Below, in pieces: positions 1 through 13,911 of a DNA stretch of 64,000 nt; position 1 is the stretch's first letter; the number at the start of each line of letters is the position of its first letter. The stretch is taken from positions 1,885,954-1,949,953 of the forward strand of contig CM030868.1 of assembly GCA_018105865.1 (NCBI GenBank), given 5' to 3'. The translations under genes were made by a program, and so were the position numbers. This stretch comes from Metaphire vulgaris. Its lineage: Eukaryota > Annelida > Clitellata > Crassiclitellata > Megascolecidae. The notes below the pieces were generated by a model. It was not told where the DNA came from, searched no databases, and worked only from the letters and a program-made list of their open reading frames with translations.

Positions 1-175
1 CAGGTGATTGACAGCTGTCAGATTGAGAGATCACAGAGTGGTGAAAGATGGCAGATGATTGACAGCTGTCAGATTGAGAGATGATAGATGGGTTAAAATG
101 ACAGATGATTGATTAAATCTATAGCGCCGCAATGTAGCGATATGGCTGTAGCATCAGAGGTTATATCAAAAATAC

Positions 176-237
<62 letters not shown>

Positions 238-531
238 TAATAATCAATCATAGAGTGGTGACAAAGACGGCAGTATGTTCAGCAGGGACGTAGCCAGGCA
301 TAGACAGGATTTTACATTTGGGGGCGCTCAAGACCAAGAATCACTCCCATTTATTCTTTTTGAACCCGCAACGCCATTTGGGGTTAATTCATTGAGGGGG
401 CTAAATTAAGCGTTCCGGGGAATTAGGCCCCTCAAGCCACTTTCCTAGTTACATCCCTGATGATCAGCATGTTGCTAAAATCGCCCATCGATGTTCCAAA
501 CAGGAACAGTTTATGACTTCATTTGAAAGGC

Positions 532-582
<51 letters not shown>

Positions 583-941
583 CGTCATCGTCATCATCAT
601 CATTGCTACTACTTTCATTAGCACATGATTGGCAGGTGAATGATGGCAGAAGGCTGATAGGTTACGGGTGATTGACAGCTGTCAGATTGAGAGGTCACAG
701 AGTGGTGAAAGATGACAGGTGATTGACAGCTGTCAGATTGAGAGATCACAGAGTGGTGAAAGATGACGGGTGATTGACAGCTGTCAGATTGAGAGATCAC
801 AGAGTGGTGAAAGATGACAGATGATTGACAGCTGTCAGATTGAGAGATGATAGATGGGTTAAAATGACAGGTGATGGATCAAATCTATAGCGCCGCAATG
901 TAGCGATATGGCTGTAGCATCAGAGGTTATATCAAAAATGC

Positions 942-1001
<60 letters not shown>

Positions 1002-1289
1002 CAATCATAGAGTGGTGACGAAGACGGCAGTATGATCAGCAGGGACGTAGCTAGGCATAGGCAGGATTTTATATTTGGGGGCGCTCAAGACCAAGAATCA
1101 CTCCCATTTATTCCTTTTGAACCCGCAACGCCATTTGGGGTGAATTCATTGAGGGGATCTAGATTAAGCGTTTGGGGGGCTTAGGCCCCTCAAGCCACTT
1201 TCCTAGCTACATCCCTGATGATCAGCATGTTGCTAAAATCGCCCATCGATGTTCAAAACAGGAACAGTTTATGACTTCATTTGAAAGGC

Positions 1290-1364
<75 letters not shown>

Positions 1365-1674
1365 CGTCATCGTCATCATCATCATTGCTACTACTATTTC
1401 ATTAGCACATGATTGGCAGGTGACTGATGGCAGAAGACTGATAGGTTACGGGTGATTGACAGCTGTCAAATTGAGAGGTCACAGAGTGGTGAAAGATGAC
1501 AGGTGATTGACAGCTGTCAGATTGAGAGATCACAGAGTGGTGAAAGATGACAGATGATTGACAGCTGTCAGATTGAGAGATGATAGATGGGTTAAAATGA
1601 CAGGTGATTGATCAAATCTATAGCGCCGCAATGTAGCGATATGGCTGTAGCATCAGAGGTTATATCAAAAATAC

Positions 1675-1728
<54 letters not shown>

Positions 1729-2020
1729 CATAGAGTGGTGACGAAGACGGCAGTATGATCGGCAGGGACGCAGCCAGGCATAGACAGGATTTTACATTTG
1801 GGGGCGCTCAAGCCCAATAATCACTCCCATTTATTCCTTTTGAACCCGCAACGCCATTTGGGGTGAATTCAATTGAGGGGGGTAGATTAAGCGTTTGGGA
1901 GCATAGGCTCCTCAAGCCCATTCCTAGCTACGTGCCTGATGATTAGCATGTTGCTAAAATTGCCGATCGATGTGCCAAACAGGAACAGCTTATGACTTCA
2001 TTTGAAAGGCTATTATTATT
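1..2020 (+). repeat. Three-copy higher-order tandem repeat
   Basis: A compound unit of about 730-770 bp is repeated three times; the landmark CGCCGCAATGTAGCGATAT recurs at about 128, 895 and 1628. Each unit contains several 51-bp subrepeats (core GATTGACAGCTGTCAGATTG), an (AAT)n run, a segment resembling other dispersed repeats of the window (AGGGACGTAGC...), and an (ATT)n run. The AAT and ATT runs are complementary and could pair within a unit. Short open frames here are low-complexity shadows. No gene seen. Confidence 0.9.
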
Positions 2021-2031
2021 AGTTGGGGGTC

Positions 2032-2215
2032 CAGTGGTGGCTCCACCTGAGGCCCGGGGACCCGTGCCCCCTATTGAGTGCCTGGCCCCCAGTGGCCCGC
2101 CTCGGTTGGGACCCTATACTTATACTACATACCTAACAACAAATGGTTGGCCCTATGATTAGAAGTTGCCACCCCAACGGCCACCCCACTTACCAAATCC
2201 TGGTGCCGCCACTTG
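2032..2215. repeat. MITE-like repeat, family A (GTGGCGGCTCC ends)
   Basis: First of four near-complete copies of a family about 180-200 bp long. The ends are short inverted repeats of the form CAGTGGCGGCTCCA / TGGAGCCGCCACTG. The shared body includes GGGACCCTATACTTA and ACAAATGGTTGGCC. Other copies lie at 11709-11888, 32843-33039 and 57790-57980, with fragments at about 26517-26578 and 27530-27640. This copy has diverged ends (GTGGTGG, GGTGCCGCCACTT). Confidence 0.8.
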
Positions 2216-2336
2216 GGGAGGGGTCGGCCCGTTGTTACGCCATATTTTACGGGGTCTGACGTTTTGTTACGTCGCGTTACGTAGGGGGAAAGGGGGTCAA
2301 AAAGTGCCAAAAAATCGCATTTCGTAATTTATGGAT
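2216..2336 (+). repeat. Direct repeat flanking an RTE-like fragment (left)
   Basis: About 120 bp sharing the ordered words GTTGTTACG, GGGGTCTGAC, TTTTTGTGAC-like and TTTATGGAT with 3115-3243. The two copies bracket the retrotransposon fragment at 2728-3009. They may be relics of one element or independent insertions. Confidence 0.55.
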
Positions 2337-2727
2337 GACCCCATATCTCAAAAACTAAAGCTGATGGGGCAAAACTGATAACGTTTTTGGAATCAGGGCA
2401 CCAAATTTACTAAAGAACAGGTCTAACTTTTGAGGCACCAAATTGTGTGTTGACCAGTGTAATCAATATTGGTCGCTTCTATTCCCATCTATATAGCGCT
2501 CGAAATAGAGAACCTCCCATCTGTTTCATACTACACACCACTAGGCCTAGGAGTTTCCAGAAATGTGACGTCACATAATACTAATTATTTTTATTAATAC
2601 CGCAATGCTATGCTACCGCAAAATTGAGCGTATTTTACACTTACAATTATTAAACAATTAATTTTTAAAGAATAATTTTTAAGTTTCTGATTATTGTTTC
2701 AACTATAGGCCTAAAGCAAAGAAGACG

Positions 2728-3009
2728 AATGAGTGGGTAATGGATAAAACCGGAGTTCAAAGAACCCTACTGGAAACAGTAAAGAAAGGCAAACTGAAAT
2801 ACTGGGGACATATTCTGCGAACAAAGCAGGAATGTCTGGAGAAGGACATAAAGCAGGGCACAATGCATGCCTGGATCACGAAAAAGAGGCAGGTCAAGAA
2901 AAAAGTGGAAAGACAACATCAAAGAGTGGACAGGACTCACTATCGAGCAGGCGACAAGAAGAGCAGAAGATCGTAACACCTGGAAGATGACAGTTCGTAA
3001 TGCAACCAA
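2728..3009 (+). pseudogene. Decayed 3' end of an RTE-like non-LTR retrotransposon ORF2
   Basis: The translation from 2740 (KLKYWGHILRTKQECLEKDI, then QGT) matches the C-terminal pattern of RTE-type reverse transcriptase proteins. Continuity needs a frame change near 2900-2930: the following WTGLTIEQATRRAEDRNTW, typical of these proteins, lies in another frame and ends at a TGA near 3009. This is a 5'-truncated, frameshifted relic with no intact enzyme. Family assignment is from memory of the motif. Confidence 0.65.
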
Positions 3010-3114
3010 TCTTCGGAGCGAAGACGGTTGAAGACAATATACAAGATAGGCCTAATAATTAATTATAATGAATATTTTCAAACGAAACGTTAATTTTGAC
3101 ATTCGAAAGACGAC

Positions 3115-3243
3115 CAGAGGAGGGGGTTAACGCGTTGTTACGTCATAGTTGAGGGGGTCTGACTTTTTGTGACGACGTGTGACGAAGAGGTTGTCAAAAA
3201 CTGCCCAAAAAAAATCGCTTTTCGTCATTTATGGATAGCCCCT
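3115..3243 (+). repeat. Direct repeat flanking an RTE-like fragment (right)
   Basis: Partner of 2216-2336 in the same orientation, with a shared TTTATGGATAGCCCC-type end. Confidence 0.55.
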
Positions 3244-3298
3244 ATCTTTTAGAGAAGGTAACACGTTAAATTTAATACGGAAAACTTCTGCTTACAAC

Positions 3299-3400
<102 letters not shown>

Positions 3401-3712
3401 TGCATTTGTTGTATGAATAAAAACACGTGATATTGTAAGTAGTGATTATGTATGCATGACGCCACTCAATGGCCAATCTGTCATTCGTCATCCTTTATGC
3501 GTCATTCCTGGAGTGCAATCATCTTTGATGCCCTGTCTATCTATGGAAATTGACGACCCGCTCTCATGATGACGTTACTGATGATTCGCTTCCTTCGAGT
3601 GTTACATGGTGAGTCAGTAAAAAAAACGACAACATGCACCCTGTTTCGTTGTAAATATTTTCACAGCCCCTGTGTCAAACTGCATGGAATTTGGTGTACT
3701 TCTGCATCATAT

Positions 3713-3714
<2 letters not shown>

Positions 3715-3768
<54 letters not shown>
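3715..3768. repeat. (AT)n microsatellite
   Basis: Uninterrupted AT dinucleotides directly before a SINE-like tail. Confidence 0.95.
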
Positions 3769-3769
<1 letters not shown>

Positions 3770-3780
3770 TGATCTTCTGG

Positions 3781-3901
3781 CCTGACCGGGCTCTATATAT
3801 AATCCTATTTGGATTTGGTGCGCCATCGGCTGATGCCCTGGGCATTATGATAGTAGCGCTATAGAAGTTGATTGATTGATTAATTGATTGATTGATTGAT
3901 C
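3781..3901 (+). repeat. SINE/L2-like 3' tail with (TTGA)n
   Basis: Contains GGATTTGGTGCGCCATCGGC, TGATGCCCTGGGCATTATGA and GCGCTATAGAAGTTGATTGA followed by TTGA repeats. Related tails occur at about 14340-14435, 29160-29250, 32745-32800 and 51890-51920. The gatgc...gcatc / ctatagaag / tetranucleotide-tail layout is typical of short retroposons with LINE-derived tails; the class is inferred. Confidence 0.6.
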
Positions 3902-4221
3902 ATATCGCGAATGCAGCCACTTAAGTTTGTCTTTCAAATTCCAAAGTGCAGTGGCACCACCAGGCTATATAGACCGATCGATTTTGATGACGCACTGGTT
4001 TGAACTTTGAACCCAGTTCTGGAGTTTCCATCTATACGCGACTCGTGAGAAAACGAACGATATCATTCCTTAATTATCACCCGCTCCCAAACACTTAAAC
4101 CAGTACCATGCACGACAGCCCTCCTCCTCCCCCCCCCCAGTACCCCACTTGGATATACAGCGCTTCAACACTAATCGAAAAAAAGTCACCGTAAATTCTT
4201 CCGTCTGTTACAATTCGGCTA

Positions 4222-4305
4222 TTAACCCCTTAACCGTGTATTTAACTGTAACTCAATGTAAAATGGACGGATATATCCGGGATCCCCATGCAGTTAAGGG
4301 GTTAA
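4222..4305. mobile_element. TTAA-flanked MITE, copy 1
   Basis: Bounded by TTAA on both sides with terminal inverted repeats CCCCTTAAC / GTTAAGGGG. The internal sequence is GTATTTAACTGTAACTCAA then AATGGACGGATATATCCGGG. Seven copies are near complete (others at 11270, 12232, 32491, 40226, 48506 and 62960). The TTAA target and CCC-starting ends match piggyBac-type transposition. Confidence 0.8.
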
Positions 4306-4610
4306 AGGAGCCATTTATCAGCGGGAATCGAACCAGATGGTAGGCCTATAGCAATAACAGTCCTTGTATAGGCCTGGCTACGCCCCACGAAAGGCGGAAA
4401 CACAGGATTACCGAGGCTGTAACGGTGTAACCTATCGATATATATATTGTGTCTGCCCGGCTTCAAGCCATCTGTGCAAAGACCTGCAAAGCAATAATCT
4501 AACTGGCAGGCATTTACAGTACATTTACATTCCCTCCCTCCCCTGCCCCTCCCCCTCCCCAAGTAGATAAGTAGAAAATTGCAGCTGCAGACGGCGTTTA
4601 ACTCAGCCTG

Positions 4611-4654
4611 TATATATATATAGTTGTATATATACACATGTATATACAATATAT

Positions 4655-4716
<62 letters not shown>
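4611..4716. repeat. (TA)n microsatellite
   Basis: TA dinucleotides interrupted by GTATATACAC-like variants, then a pure run to 4716. Confidence 0.95.
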
Positions 4717-4718
<2 letters not shown>

Positions 4719-4790
4719 CACGAACAAAAACAACTGCGACAATCGGTCAATCATAATCATAACCACCTGTCGATTGTTTTTGCAGTCACA

Positions 4791-4825
<35 letters not shown>

Positions 4826-5122
4826 GTTGTCAATTTGGCGCAGCGGGCGGAATGAACATTAGGCCCAAAGCCCTAGGACCCGATGATGGCCTGGTGGGTA
4901 ACTAGATATACCCCCGCACTGAAAGCGGATATTAGGCCTCTAGGCAGGATGCCAGATTTTTAGACGCGGCGTTGTATAAGACTCAAACGACTGCAACACA
5001 TTTAGTATAAAATAAACTGTTGAGCCGACCGCAAGAGCCACAGAATAGATACACTCATTGTCTTCGAATGTCTATAAACAAACCAGGGGCGTAGCTAGGG
5101 TGTCCGGCACCCGGGGACAAAA

Positions 5123-5289
5123 CCAGGGGCGTAGCGACGGGGGTGGGTATATCGGTATATATACCCCCAAAATCGGACTAATTAAAATTTTTTAATGTTT
5201 TTAAGATGCCTAAAGTTTTTTTAAGATTTATAGCCCCCACATCACATATACACCCCACCCCTAAATAAAATTCCTGGCTACGTCCCTGG
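5123..5289. repeat. MITE-like repeat, family B (GGGGCGTAGC ends), copy 1
   Basis: The ends are CCAGGGGCGTAGC and GGCTACGTCCCTGG. The body has TATATCGGTATATATACCCC, then TTTTTAATGTTTTTAAGA, then CCCC-rich AT. Other copies: 5784-5983, 24595-24779, 25675-25837 and 44722-44877. Confidence 0.75.
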
Positions 5290-5783
5290 ACAAAACATAC
5301 TGATGACCCCCCTCCTTCCCTCGCTAAACTTCGTAAAAATCTCCACTTCGCAAACACTTAAAAACCCTGACAAGCAAAAAAAGGTCGTGACCCCGCGGTG
5401 TGTGTGTGTGTTTATGTGTGTGAGCGCGGACGGCTTATGCAACTATATTCTGCCATTGGCGTATCCAAGGGGGAGGTCACTGGGAGGCCCGTGCCCCTTA
5501 TTCAGACTGGGAACTGAAATATTTGCGTGGGGGGGGGGGGTTAGGAGGCAGTACTATCGAAGAGAATATGTGGATGACGACCCTTTTTTGCACGTCGGGG
5601 ACTTTTTTCAAACCAGAAAATGTCAACACGCGTCCCCTTATTCCGGAACTCTGGCTGCGCCACTGATTGGCGTCTACCTGGTCTAGGCTGGAACCAGGTA
5701 AGAAGAGTTCTACCTGGATTTAACACCAACCGATCAGACTCCACGCAGTCTTCTCGTTTTCTATTTTCTATGCATATGCGAAA

Positions 5784-5901
5784 CAGGGGCGTAGCCATGA
5801 ATTTTATTTGGAGGTATAATGTGATTTGGAGGGGGTGTAAATCTTTAGAAACTTTGAAAATCTTAAAAAATACATTAAACATTTTAAGGTAGCCTGATTT
5901 T

Positions 5902-5956
<55 letters not shown>

Positions 5957-5983
5957 CATACCACCCCCTTCGCTACGCCCCTG
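5784..5983. repeat. MITE-like repeat, family B, copy 2 (inverted, AT-expanded)
   Basis: Starts CAGGGGCGTAGCC and ends CGCTACGCCCCTG. Relative to copy 1 it is inverted. The short AT tract of other copies has grown into an (AT)n run at about 5903-5951, which suggests microsatellite birth inside the element. Confidence 0.7.
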
Positions 5984-6184
5984 ATGCGAAAACAAAATTA
6001 TACAGCAGGTGTCGTCAATGTAAGGGTCACAGCTTTGGTTGAATTTCAAGCAATTCACGCACACACACACACACGGACACACGGACACTCTCACATACAA
6101 ACTTATTTATTATCAAGCAAGGTTAAGGTGTCAAGGTCACTGAAATAGCAATTGTTATTGCTATCAGTACCCTAACATACCTTA

Positions 6185-6275
6185 TAAGGGGTGGCGCAAA
6201 AAACTGGACTAGTCACAAATCACAATTAGCTTTGGAATTTAATAAAGTCTGTCTTGTTTTTTGGGCCACTCTGTA
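6185..6275. mobile_element. Mariner-like MITE (GTGGCGCAAAAAA ends), diverged copy
   Basis: Begins TAAGGGGTGGCGCAAAAAAC with CTGGACTAGTCAC and ends TTTTTTGGGCCACTCTGTA. Same family as 6549-6635 and 14462-14544, but both ends have changed. Confidence 0.65.
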
Positions 6276-6548
6276 ATACTAAAGGCAGTTTCTTGATGCT
6301 GGACTGAGGCTGTGGTTTAGGGTACAATATTCATCACGATGTTGCTAAAACTTGTATCAGGATCATAATACTTTTAATGACACAGGCCGACCTACTTTAT
6401 GCTTACTTTAGAATCGAGTGCATTTGCACTGGGCCTATTATAGTATAATTAGCTTTTCTTCACTGCATACGCTCTAAATTCTAGAGTGCACAGCCAGTAA
6501 TGAAGCAATACAGGAATATCCATTTTTAAGCGGATAGCATATACTGTA

Positions 6549-6635
6549 TACAGGGTGGCGCAAAAAACCGGACTAGTCAGTAGTCACATTTGGGTTTGCA
6601 TTTGATATGGTCCGGGTTTTTTGCGCCACCCTGTA
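6549..6635. mobile_element. Mariner-like MITE (GTGGCGCAAAAAA ends)
   Basis: TA, then CAGGGTGGCGCAAAAAACCG, ending TTTTTTGCGCCACCCTG then TA. The inverted ends extend through CCGGACTAGTC / ATGGTCCGGG. The flanking TA dinucleotides fit Tc1/mariner-type insertion. No internal coding capacity. Confidence 0.8.
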
Positions 6636-6801
6636 CATATATATCCAGAATAGCCTCTACTACTGCATATTGTCACTTACCCCTTGCAAAGATATCCGAT
6701 GTTACTCGATAGATAAAGCATACTTCAGTGCAAAAGCTTCGTGATTACTTCTAACCAGGATTCCGACCAGGATTTCGAGTTATGACAACTCTAAATCCAG
6801 C

Positions 6802-6802
<1 letters not shown>

Positions 6803-6884
<82 letters not shown>
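6803..6884. repeat. (AG)n microsatellite
   Basis: Forty or so AG dinucleotides. The SLSL-type frame on the minus strand is a shadow. Confidence 0.95.
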
Positions 6885-6894
<10 letters not shown>

Positions 6895-7020
6895 TGGAGA
6901 ACCCCCACCCAAAAATTCGACCCCACGTCAACGCGGACCCGTCTCCATTTAGTCCACTTCACTCGTCGCCGGTCGGATCCTGATGAGCACCGCGCGAATC
7001 TGGCTTCTGCATCTGCGAGG

Positions 7021-7068
7021 AAAAAGAGGAGGAGGAGGAGGAGGAGGAGGAGGAGGAGGAGGGGAGGA
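7021..7068. repeat. (AGG)n purine microsatellite
   Basis: GGA/AGG trinucleotides in a locally GC-rich stretch (6900-7200). No convincing coding exon found around it. Confidence 0.85.
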
Positions 7069-7419
7069 AGAGGAGGACATCGCATCGACGGCGGACGGAG
7101 GATGCTAGGGGCCGACTGCCCTGCGTTGCCCGTGGGTTCCCTTGGACGCCCGCTGCAACCGGAAGAGGCTGGAAAGCAGATCGATGGGGCATCGTGATTC
7201 GTGAATGTCTGATAATCTCCCTGCCCTGCTTCCCCTTCGAATTATGTGTTTATTATCGTCTGGTTTTTGCTTCGCCCGTCTACGCGCAATATTCTATAAT
7301 ATTTGTATCTGATACGGACGGAAACGTCTTTGAATAAACGCATCAAGAACATTGGCGAGTCGTTGCGAGAATTTATTTTTTAAAAGCACAGCTGCGTTTT
7401 ACGAGTCAAATAATTAATT

Positions 7420-9380
<1,961 letters not shown>

Positions 9381-9780
9381 AAAGCATATACATTGAAAGG
9401 TCGGCCTATTCAAACCAATTTTACGCACAAAAATAAAAAAAATTGGTGCAGCAAAGAGACTTAAATATACCCCTAAAATTCCAGAACGGGAAAGCACAGT
9501 GGAATATGCAGCTACTGCGGCACTACTTTAGAAAGCGCTATATAAATCCATGAGATTTTACTTCCATATCTACATAAGTTAAATAAAAAAATTTCAGTAG
9601 ACTTTCAACGATGCTTGTTAGCAATGATGGCATCCCAACCAGAATGGATCAAGAGAAATCTCCATTTTAAACCTAGATTTCAGTAGACATGAAGAAACTG
9701 TTTGCATGGCTGTGTTTGTACAGATTTTCAAGGCAATAGAGCAAGAACAGAATTATTTCACAATAGAAGCCAGTCTCCTT

Positions 9781-9806
9781 TCACACACACACACACACAC
9801 ACACAC

Positions 9807-9853
<47 letters not shown>

Positions 9854-9901
9854 CACACACACACAAACTGTTTGCACACACACATTTTCACACACACAAC
9901 A

Positions 9902-9937
<36 letters not shown>
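9781..9937. repeat. (CA)n microsatellite
   Basis: CA dinucleotides with short interruptions. Both strands give shadow frames. Confidence 0.95.
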
Positions 9938-10401
9938 AGGAGACGAGATTTTAAGAGTGCACTATAAAACTCTGCAAGCAACAGATACTGTAATCCAAGG
10001 ACAAATTCCGAGTACTTTAAGGTACCTAAATATTTATCCAGGCCTTGAGAGTACTGCTCATCTAAGAGGACAAAATTTAGTGAACAAGTTTTCTAAAAAA
10101 TTATACACATAAAAAGCAGATCAGTTGAGCATTACAATCAAACAATAAATCACAAACACAATCACTTTTATTCAGTCACAAAACACAATTAAGTAACAGG
10201 CTTACTTCATTTTATCAACATTTTGTAAACATGCACTACTACAATTAGTAATTTCATGTAATTATTTATCCCTTATTTTGAATATTTACTAGGTTATTAA
10301 ACACTAATGATAAGTGACTGAACAAATTTGGATCGAAGGCAAAATTTGATCAAAACTTCTTCCTGAGGCTGGAGAAAATTAGCTTGGGAAAGTCAGATGC
10401 A

Positions 10402-10640
10402 ATCAAGTAGGAAATAATGACAGCAGATATCAAGTAGGAAATAATGACAGCAGAAATCAGGTAGGAAATAATGACAGCAGATATCAAGTAGGAAATAATG
10501 ACAGCAGATATCAAGTAGGAACTAATGACAGCAGATATCAAGTAGGAAATAATGACAGCAGATATCAAGTAGGAAATAATGACAGCATAAATCAAGTAGG
10601 AAATAATGACAGCAGAAATCAAGTAGGAAATAATGACACC
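10402..10640 (+). repeat. 27-bp minisatellite, about nine copies
   Basis: The unit ATCAAGTAGGAAATAATGAC plus AGCAGAT repeats every 27 bp from 10402 (next at 10429). As 27 is a multiple of three, the minus strand reads a periodic nonapeptide; it has no coding context. Confidence 0.9.
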
Positions 10641-11269
10641 AGAAAACTGGCTACCACAGTAAAAAGCCTGTCTAAAACATACGATACTTTACATTTACAG
10701 ACCAGTCAAGGTAACACTATGGGAAAGCACCAGGAAAGGTACTGTACTTGCAAATTTTAAGAGCACGCTGTGAATAATTTTAAAAACCACTAGTATATTA
10801 ATTAATTATTATACAATACACACTGTAATTTTCAATACAGAGCAGTACAACATATTTGTGACAATCATGTTTTATGCAATACAAACTAAGACTGTCTAAA
10901 TTTTTTAAAATGTTATATAAACCCAAAGCAAAAATTTGTCACCAAATTTTGACAGAAATAAAAGACTTAGTTGGTACCGTATCAAAAAATTCTTGGCTGT
11001 ACCGTTGGTTAAAACAAACAAACAGATGTACAAAGAATTCAGTAGAACACAAGTCAAATAAATGCTTGCAACAGATCTTGAAGTAACAGGCAATACAATC
11101 TTTCCTAATCCCAAAGAGAAAAATATTCATCAGGGTCATTTTAGTGCACAGCACCCGACATAGAGTAGGCAAACATTGTCTCGAAGAATTCTATACGACT
11201 AAAAATTTCCCAATGGTTTGGAACAGCCTCGGCAAATCTTCTGCGCGAAATGATAAAAGCAGACCAACT

Positions 11270-11349
11270 TTAACCCCTTAACTGGGTGCCCCGAGTAACG
11301 CTCGTCCATTTTACATTGAGTTACAAATAGTTGCCAGTTAAGGGGTTAA
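11270..11349. mobile_element. TTAA-flanked MITE, copy 2 (subfamily II)
   Basis: TTAACCCCTTAACTG to CAGTTAAGGGGTTAA. The inside carries GTGCCCCGAGTAACGCTCGT instead of the GGATATATCC block of subfamily I, but keeps CCATTTTACATTGAGTTAC. Confidence 0.8.
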
Positions 11350-11708
11350 GCACAGGGCTTGGAAAGTCAATATTTGTTGCAGGACCACACTTAACCTGTA
11401 CACAAAGGCACAAAAGTACAGAATGCTTTGATCGAGAAAGTTGCATCCAACTCATCAAAGTCCTGCTCAAATACACCAGCACTCAAACAAGCCAATACAA
11501 TGACCCTCTTAACGTTATAATATAACATTATAATATAACGTTATAATATAACGTTATAATATAATTATGATGGTGTAATCCAGGCATAAACTCAATGCCC
11601 TTATTTAGTTTAATTTAGTTAACCACGACAAAATTCAACTCCTGTAACGGGTCTCTGTGGTTCACCAGAAATTTGAGGCAAATTTGGATCGAAATTCTTC
11701 CCGAGTCC

Positions 11709-11888
11709 CAGTGGCGGCTCCACGGGGAGGGGCCCGTGCCCCCTATTGAGTGCCTGGTCCCCCAGTGGCCACTCTGTTGGGACCCTATACTTAATGCTAA
11801 ATACATAACAACAAATGGTTGGCCCACCCCCATGATTAGAAGTTGCCACCCCAACGCCCCCACTTGCCAAATCCTGGAGCCGCCACTG
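11709..11888. repeat. MITE-like repeat, family A, copy 2
   Basis: Intact ends CAGTGGCGGCTCCA and GGAGCCGCCACTG. Confidence 0.85.
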
Positions 11889-12231
11889 CTGAGTCCGGAC
11901 AGAAATTAGCTCGGGAAAGTCGATTGCAATCAAAATTTCAATCAAAAATGGCATGCACACGGTATCATAATAAAAGGCCATTGATTCAATTAAATCACAG
12001 AAAATTATCTAAGGCTGATATGCTAAGTTATTGTGCACACATGTTTTTTTTACAGAAAACAATAACCAAGAATAAATGGTACAGTGTTACACAGCGCATG
12101 CACACACACGCATGCACGCACACACAAATTACTCTGAAATTTAATCCATATCCATAATTTATATCTACAATCACAGGCAAAAAAATTCCAATTTGAAAAT
12201 TCACTAAACTGTCCAGTACGATTGAAACAAA

Positions 12232-12311
12232 TGAACCCCTTAACTGGGGATCCCGGATATATCCGTCCATTTTACATTGAGTTACAGTTAAATACACGGT
12301 TAAGGGGTTAA
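12232..12311. mobile_element. TTAA-flanked MITE, copy 3
   Basis: Subfamily I in the opposite orientation to copy 1. The left TTAA has become TGAA. Confidence 0.8.
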
Positions 12312-12535
12312 CACAAGATAGTTGATAGTGGTGTCACATGTCTGTTCTCCTGCATGGAAAAGAAAATGTGTGCTTGTAGTAAAGAAATTCACCTAGACAT
12401 TTTCATTACTGACATAAACAAATCTGGCCAACAGGGAGGAATCAATTACAGAAATTGGAGAGGAGACAATGCCCCCCTAAATTTCATAATTTGGAATCTA
12501 TAATGCATATAACCACAAACAAACAATCAATCACC

Positions 12536-12589
<54 letters not shown>

Positions 12590-12590
12590 G
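12536..12590. repeat. (AAT)n microsatellite
   Basis: Plain trinucleotide run. Confidence 0.95.
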
Positions 12591-13911
12591 AAATTAAAGC
12601 ACAAATAATAGCCAAAGGAAGCATTGGTCCTATAATAAACCTAACAAACAAGGCACAACAAAACTCTCTACAAACACAAACAGTATGAGTGATGCCTCAA
12701 ATAGGAATTCTTCTAAAATACTATAATGCAATAATGATCCGAATTTTTCATTTTGGATACGTATCCAAAATCGTGACTGGTGAGTCAAGCAAACATGAAA
12801 CAATAGTCTATATCTCTGTGAAAAATTTATTTGGGCAGAAGTCCCCAACCGTTTATTTGGGCAACCCCCAACCCCAAAAAAATCTAGGATGCATCACTGA
12901 CTAGTATACATGTAAAGTCAAATTAACAGTAAAGCAAGAGTTCAACCCTCTGGCTCCTTGTTCATTTCTGCTGCAAAAGTGATATTAACAGGACATGTAG
13001 TTTGATTTTTGAATATTTAAATTTGCGTGTAAAGACTAAAATAACGTAAAAAAATTAACGTAAAATCTGTAAAATATACTGTAATACAGACAAACTGGCT
13101 CTATTCACACCGTCCAAGGCTCGAATAAAACCAGTCCATTTCCTGCCAAATATTCCAGTAATGTTTCCATGCATTGATATCACATTTAACAGAGAACATG
13201 ATTGGGATTGTCAGAAAACATTCAGAATGCTTTTTTTAAAAAAAACTGTAATTGTCTAAACAACTCGGCTGAAAATACAGAATGACATCACAAGCTAAGG
13301 GTCAAGACATACACCAGAAAAGCACCGCTACATATTTTACAGGCCAGGGGAAACTCCTGGCTTGCAGAGAGGGTACTAAGTTGTCCATTCCCTCCCCCCA
13401 TTTTGACTTGTCCTGTCCCTTCCACGTGGTTTGATACATGCGGTTAAAATGCTTTAAAAGAAATTTCGGGTGGGTTTGGGAATGGGAGGGTGGAGGGGGA
13501 GGGGGCACTGCCCCTGTACCCTTCCCTGGATCTTCCTAAATGCTGCAAGCCCTGGCCAGAAGACAAGTTAAAATTTTCTGTGTCCGATAATTATAGCTCG
13601 ACATAATTTCCGTTGAAACGTTTCCGCTGTCGACCAACCATTTTCGTAACGCAATGCAAGATTTTACCGACAGACAAGAATGAATCTCATTACCCTCCCC
13701 CCCCAAAAAAAATTTAATTTCGCACATCCATGTGTGCATGTCTTGACCATTTTGCGCTTAAAAGGGAACCAGGACAAAGATTCTGCTGCAGTCCAACTTT
13801 TAGAAAAACAACATTCTACCATTCTGTCTCTCTCTCGTCTAACAGGATTTCGATCCGACCGCCGCTAAAGTTCTAAACGAAGAGTGGCTAGATTGAGACG
13901 CCGCGCAAGTA

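Larger units (their letters stand above)
9381..13911. other. AT-rich non-coding region with dispersed repeats
   Basis: No supported exon. It holds the CA run, a 27-bp minisatellite, 15-bp AACGTTATAATATAA repeats (about 11511-11567), one family-A repeat, two TTAA MITEs and an AAT run (12536-12590). Part of the right end could be 3' UTR of the kinase on the minus strand; that is inference. Confidence 0.5.
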
